A stretch of 64,000 nt of DNA. It comes from Ohtaekwangia sp036568665 (lineage in GTDB: Bacteria; Bacteroidota; Bacteroidia; Cytophagales; Cyclobacteriaceae). Where the stretch lies: contig NZ_DATCSD010000050.1 in assembly GCF_036568665.1 (NCBI RefSeq), positions 1 to 64,000 on the forward strand, in the 5' to 3' direction. Both the position numbers and the translations under genes were made by a program. The stretch's first letter is position 1; each line of letters starts with the position of its first letter. Below are positions 60,300 to 64,000 of this stretch, piece after piece. The notes under the pieces were generated by a model, which was not told where the DNA came from, did not search any database, and saw only the letters and a list, made by a program, of their open reading frames with translations.

Positions 60300-62144
60300 C
60301 TAGATGGTTTTAAGCATCTTTAATTGATCTTTCAATTGCTTGAGGTGCTCAGTTGCTTCCCTGATCTTGTCGTTAAATTCAATGCGCACACTTTCGGCAT
60401 TTTGCGAACGTGAAAAGAACTCCAGGTTGTTTCTCCAGAGAGCAATGTCGTTCTCCACCTTGCTGATCTTCTTGCGAATCGCCTGTTCTTTCTGGAAGAT
60501 CTTGCGATCGGCCATCGGATCGTTCTTCAGATCGCTAAGCTGGTTCTCCAGCAACAGCTTGCTCTTATCGTCTTCGCTAAAGCCCTGTATATGGCCTACA
60601 AACTTATCTACGGCTTCATGGTAGCGGTTACGGATCGCACTGATGTCTTTGCGCGGAACAAAACCTATCGCGTTAAATTGATCCTGTAATTCTTTCAGTA
60701 TATCCGCAGAGGCGGTACCTGCTGCTGCATGACTCTCGAGAGTCGTGCATATATCTTCTTTCAGTCTGAGGTTCTCGACCTGTTCGTTTTCTACTTTGCC
60801 ATGCTGTGTGCGGCGTTGATCGAAGAAGTAATCGCAGGCATCTTTAAATTCCTTGAATACTTTCTCGCGAAACTTCTCCGGCACAGGACCCACTTCTTTC
60901 CATTTTTGCTGAAGTACTTTCAATTCATTGGAAGTCTTCTCCCAATCATGACTCTCTTTCAGCGCCAATGCTTTTTCTACCAGCTCATTTTTCAATTGCA
61001 GATTCTTCTCGCGCTCTTCATCGAGCTTCTTGAAGAAAGCATTTTTGTTATTGAAGAATGTTTTGAATGCACCCCAGAATTTTTTGTTGATCTCTTTGGC
61101 TTTTGCACGCGGCAATCCTCCGATCACTTCCCATTTCTTCTGTACATCGAGTATCTCTTTGGTCTTCTGATTCCACTCTTTAATGCGATCGGAAGTAAAT
61201 GTAGAGAACTCCTGTACTTCATCGCTAAGCCTGGCCTTCAAATCAAGATTACCGTGAAGTTCCTGTTGTAATTTTTGAAGGTACGCATCACGCTTGGCAT
61301 ATACTGCATCGGATGCTGCCTTGAAGCGTTGCCATACTACTTCTTTATCATCTTTCGGTACAGGACCTATATGTTTAAATTCGTGATGCAGTTCATTCAA
61401 CTCACGAATAGCATCTTTGATGATCTCGACATCGGCCAGTTTTTCGGCACGTATACAAAGCTCTAACTTCGATTCGAGGTTTCTCCTGCGATCAAGTTCC
61501 TTGAGTTCGAAATATATACTTTGATTATCGTAGAAGCGGTCTACCAGCGCATGGTAATTTGCCCACAACGTTTTTGCCTGTGTGCCCGGTACAGGCCCTA
61601 TAACTTTCCATTCTTTCTGCAGCTCCTTGAATTGCTCAAACTGCTCATCCGAATTTTGAGAATCGGCCAGTACACGGATCTTCTCCAATAACTCCTGCTT
61701 TCTCCGAAGGTTATCATTCTTCTTCTCTTCCTGCAGGCGAAGATGATTCGTCTTCCGGTCGCGAATCAATTTGATGTTCGCATCGAATATAATATCCGAT
61801 TCATCGCCTTTATATTCGAAGTCTTCTGCAGTACCTCCTGCAGCAACGAACTTCATCAGCGCTTCCGCTTTCTCTTTCTCGCGTATATCATCATATAGCG
61901 GTTTGATTTCGCGTATGATAGTATCGACACGTCTGAAGTTATCGTCTTTGGCAAGATCTCTGATAACATTGGCGAGTTGAACCTTCGAGTAATTACTGTA
62001 GTCAACATGTTCTTCTTCAAGCGGTTCGTCCGCTCCTTCATGATGATCTGCCAGATCAATCTCTGAGTTCAATGTATTGCCATGGTTCTCCGCCAACCCG
62101 GCCTCGTGAACATTTTCCTCTCGTTTATCTCTTTCCATTTCCAT
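60300..62144 (-). CDS. DUF349 repeat protein
   Basis: A 614-residue, highly charged, helical protein from ATG at 62144 with an acidic, probably disordered N-terminus. Several DUF349 repeats follow, each with a core like LQEEWKVIGPVPGTQAKTLWANYHALVDRFYDNQSIYFEL, LHHEFKHIGPVPKDDKEVVWQRFKAASDAVYAKR and LQQKWKEVGPVPEKFREKVFKEFKDACDYFFDQRR (the W-K-x-(I/V)-G-(P/G)-(V/L)-P motif). The function is not established; in Bacteroidota the gene is often near the division or housekeeping region. It is cytoplasmic and may form long coiled-coil rods. Confidence 0.92.
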   Translation of the reverse strand: MEMERDKREENVHEAGLAENHGNTLNSEIDLADHHEGADEPLEEEHVDYSNYSKVQLANVIRDLAKDDNFRRVDTIIREIKPLYDDIREKEKAEALMKFVAAGGTAEDFEYKGDESDIIFDANIKLIRDRKTNHLRLQEEKKNDNLRRKQELLEKIRVLADSQNSDEQFEQFKELQKEWKVIGPVPGTQAKTLWANYHALVDRFYDNQSIYFELKELDRRRNLESKLELCIRAEKLADVEIIKDAIRELNELHHEFKHIGPVPKDDKEVVWQRFKAASDAVYAKRDAYLQKLQQELHGNLDLKARLSDEVQEFSTFTSDRIKEWNQKTKEILDVQKKWEVIGGLPRAKAKEINKKFWGAFKTFFNNKNAFFKKLDEEREKNLQLKNELVEKALALKESHDWEKTSNELKVLQQKWKEVGPVPEKFREKVFKEFKDACDYFFDQRRTQHGKVENEQVENLRLKEDICTTLESHAAAGTASADILKELQDQFNAIGFVPRKDISAIRNRYHEAVDKFVGHIQGFSEDDKSKLLLENQLSDLKNDPMADRKIFQKEQAIRKKISKVENDIALWRNNLEFFSRSQNAESVRIEFNDKIREATEHLKQLKDQLKMLKTI

Positions 62145-62198
62145 GGTCAATAAGTCAATCTAATGATACGCGCTTAGCGTAAATTTAACTAAAAAAGC

Positions 62199-62774
62199 CT
62201 AATTCATTCGCGGATCTACCGGGTAGTTGGAATATATCGAAAAACGCCCGCCCATACTGTCGAGTGCTTTCTTCCAAATCATAGAAGGTTCGGTATCGAA
62301 TAACAGCTCATCGGTAGCGAAATCACATACGATCCATGAATCATCTTCCAGCTCTGTTTCCAATTGTCCCGGCCCCCAACCACTGTAACCCAGATAAAAC
62401 CGTATATCTTTTGATTGAACGACACCTGTGTCTATCTGGGTTATCAGTCCTTCAAAATCTCCTCCCCAGTATACATCCTTTATTATCTGTACAGCATTTT
62501 CCAACACAAGGTTCCGATGAAGAAAATGTAAAGTATCCTGCTGCACAGGTCCTCCTACGTAAACGATGCCTTCAAGTCTTTTAATATCCTCCATCACTTC
62601 ATTTACTTTAAGTATAGAAGGTTTGTTCACAACAAAGCCGAACGATCCTTCTTCATTATGTTCACACAACAACACAACCGTGCGCTCAAAATTAGGATCC
62701 GGAAGAAAGGGTTCTGATATAAGTAACCTTCCCTTCTCGGGCTTCAATTGATTTTTATACTTGAAAAACTCCAT
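62199..62774 (-). CDS. YqgE/AlgH-family protein
   Basis: The 191-residue protein shows the family landmarks: KGRLLISEPFLPDPNFERTVVLLCEHNEEGSFGFVVNKP at the start, then VYVGGPVQQDTLHFLHRN and the later LGYSGWGPGQLETELEDDSWIV. The biochemical role of YqgE is unclear; the family is broadly conserved and often called a transcriptional regulator without strong proof. It starts 55 nt before the DUF349 gene and could be co-transcribed with it. Confidence 0.93.
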   Translation of the reverse strand: MEFFKYKNQLKPEKGRLLISEPFLPDPNFERTVVLLCEHNEEGSFGFVVNKPSILKVNEVMEDIKRLEGIVYVGGPVQQDTLHFLHRNLVLENAVQIIKDVYWGGDFEGLITQIDTGVVQSKDIRFYLGYSGWGPGQLETELEDDSWIVCDFATDELLFDTEPSMIWKKALDSMGGRFSIYSNYPVDPRMN

Positions 62775-63056
62775 TAGGGTCTTATTGTATGACGGAATTT
62801 ATCCATCAATTGTTATATGAATAAAATACTTAACCCTCATCTGTGCAAATTTTATTTCTGATGGCATACGAGGTTACAAATTGTGGTTCCTTAAAACGAT
62901 TGTTAATCAGGCCGGAAAGTTTTAGAGGAACCAACACCTGCGTGTATAGTTTTAAACTCTAATTTTGATTCTGCATGAGAAATATCATGTTGAGACATTG
63001 TTGTAATGCAGACCTTTACAGACCATTACATCTTTACTTTTAAATTTTTAGATACT

Positions 63057-63698
63057 ATGGCGGCCATCGCTGATTTGAGAAAAGAATATTCCAGGGCATC
63101 GTTAGATGTTGCTAATGTACTGCCAGATCCTGTTAAGCAATTTGAAAAATGGTTTCAGGAAGCTATACAAGCGCAAGTGCCTGAACCTAATGCCATGACG
63201 TTGTCGACTATCAATGCACTTGGCGGACCTTCCAGCAGAATCGTTTTATTGAAAGGTATTGAGAATAACAAGTTTGTATTCTATACCAACTATCAAAGTT
63301 CAAAGGGGAAAGAACTGGAGCGTGTACCAGCGTGCGCGCTAACATTCTTCTGGCCCGAGCTTGAGCGCCAGGTAAGAATTGAAGGTATAGCGAGTCGTGT
63401 AGATGCAAAAAGATCGGAGCAGTATTTTCAAAGTCGCCCGCGCGGTTCTCAGGTTGGCGCCTGGTCGTCACCACAAAGCACCATCATCAAAAATCGAAAT
63501 ATACTTGAAGAACGTGTTGAGCAGATTGAAAAGAAATTTGCCGGATATGAAGTATTACCCAAGCCACACCAATGGGGAGGATTTGAAGTGGAGCCTGTTA
63601 TGATTGAGTTCTGGCAAGGAAGACCCAGCCGCCTGCACGATCGCATCCAGTTCAACAACGTAGATGGTTCCTGGAAAATTTACCGCCTGGCGCCATAG
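63057..63698 (+). CDS. pdxH: Pyridoxamine 5'-phosphate oxidase
   Basis: The 213-residue FMN enzyme makes pyridoxal phosphate (vitamin B6) from pyridoxamine or pyridoxine phosphate. It has the FMN and phosphate signatures PSSRIVLLKGIENNKFVFYTNYQSSKGKEL, ALTFFWPELERQVRIEG and the C-terminal MIEFWQGRPSRLHDRIQF ending in WKIYRLAP. The segment SRPRGSQVGAWSSPQS is the usual PdxH loop. The ATG at 63057 is preferred to the upstream frame that starts at 63006. It is cytoplasmic and monocistronic. Confidence 0.96.
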   Translation: MAAIADLRKEYSRASLDVANVLPDPVKQFEKWFQEAIQAQVPEPNAMTLSTINALGGPSSRIVLLKGIENNKFVFYTNYQSSKGKELERVPACALTFFWPELERQVRIEGIASRVDAKRSEQYFQSRPRGSQVGAWSSPQSTIIKNRNILEERVEQIEKKFAGYEVLPKPHQWGGFEVEPVMIEFWQGRPSRLHDRIQFNNVDGSWKIYRLAP

Positions 63699-64000
63699 TA
63701 TAGGTATATACATGCAGGTTAGTATAGGTATATTTCAGAAATGACTGCAGGCTTCAAGATGCTGGCCGCTAGTGGTGAAGTGTGAGATTAGTGGAGTCTC
63801 TTTACACTTCGGCATTCGTTAATCGATATTCCTTGTTCGATATTCGAAAAGCTGCTGGCTTCCGGCTACAAGCTACCAGAGATGTTGAGAATAGAAATGT
63901 GCATTCTATACTGCAACATTCGTAGAAGGCCTAACACACACGTGCTAACGCACCAACATAAAACACGTTATGCCAGATCGAAGAGATCATTTACCCCAAT
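63699..64000. other. Intergenic region with dispersed repeats at the window end
   Basis: No gene is seen. The stretch contains the degenerate repeat copy at 63803-63930 and a short TATAGGTATA tandem (63709, 63722) at its start. Confidence 0.5.
63803..63930 (+). repeat. Dispersed intergenic repeat, CATTCGTTAA/TCGATATTC + CTGGCTTCC type (copy 4)
   Basis: CACTTCGGCATTCGTTAATCG and CCTTGTTCGATATTCG (63805-63846) precede GCTGCTGGCTTCCGGCTACA and AGCTACCAG (63851-63879), then GTGCATTCTA and CAACATTCG. The modules appear in a different order from the copy at 54797-54910. Confidence 0.5.

Overview
The window reads as chromosome of a Bacteroidota bacterium, most likely a Cytophagales-type soil organism (the genus is a guess). 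Evidence: a T9SS type-B (CHU_C) sorting domain, an Oar-like TonB-dependent receptor with a carboxypeptidase-regulatory N-domain, a propeller-type sensor, many HxlR/AraC-controlled oxidoreductases, DUF349 and YqgE genes, promoter boxes of the TAnnTTTG type, and few Shine-Dalgarno sequences. TATA and TATATA words are conspicuously common even inside genes. No rRNA, phage, insertion sequence or CRISPR array is visible. One tRNA (Thr, TGT) is present.

Layout. 1-5.1 kb: a truncated propeller sensor, an MFS exporter, an NTF2-like/SDR pair and an HxlR regulator. 5.2-10.9 kb: a complete tripartite RND efflux operon (TolC, membrane fusion protein, pump). 11.4-14 kb: single-domain enzymes (phosphoesterase, acetyltransferase, methyltransferase, NUDIX). 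14.1-20.6 kb: a TPR histidine kinase convergent with a large TonB-dependent receptor. 20.9-25.5 kb: amino-acid permease, small unknowns, a VOC protein, a DUF1275 membrane protein and a USP-like protein. 25.6-28.4 kb: an OmpR-type two-component system divergent from an OsmC peroxidase. 28.7-30.6 kb: a secreted four-repeat T9SS protein.

31-40.6 kb: an oxidoreductase-rich stretch: a Tat-exported Gfo/Idh/MocA protein, an NmrA/HxlR divergent pair with a readable operator-promoter region, a DHA2 drug exporter, an orphan membrane-anchored TAXI-type receptor, two SDRs and an AraC regulator. 40.7-43.9 kb: a lipoprotein overlapping a large repeat protein, both of unknown function. 44.4-46.7 kb: a tight four-gene operon of uncharacterised small proteins (DUF6915-like, unknown, DUF6745-like, GHAH-motif protein), the best candidate here for an undescribed system. 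47-50.9 kb: an ABC-2-type exporter pair, an SDR and an ABC ATPase with a TOBE-like tail. 51-54 kb: a DUF4097 adhesin-like protein and an adenylate cyclase/TolB-like/TPR fusion. 55-58.6 kb: aldo/keto reductase, AraC regulator, secreted sugar dehydrogenase and a tiny DUF1328 membrane protein. 59-63.7 kb: prohibitin-like lipoprotein, tRNA-Thr, DUF349, YqgE and PdxH, the most housekeeping-like part.

How the genes work together: much of the region handles envelope traffic and chemical stress (RND, MFS and ABC efflux; SDR, AKR, VOC and OsmC enzymes with local one-component regulators), combined with envelope sensing and secretion. Intergenic spaces carry intrinsic terminators and two families of short degenerate dispersed repeats. 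Starts were moved to internal ATG codons wherever the longest frame began at TTG/GTG or ran through an upstream signal. Family names are given from recognition of the protein sequence, not from a search.
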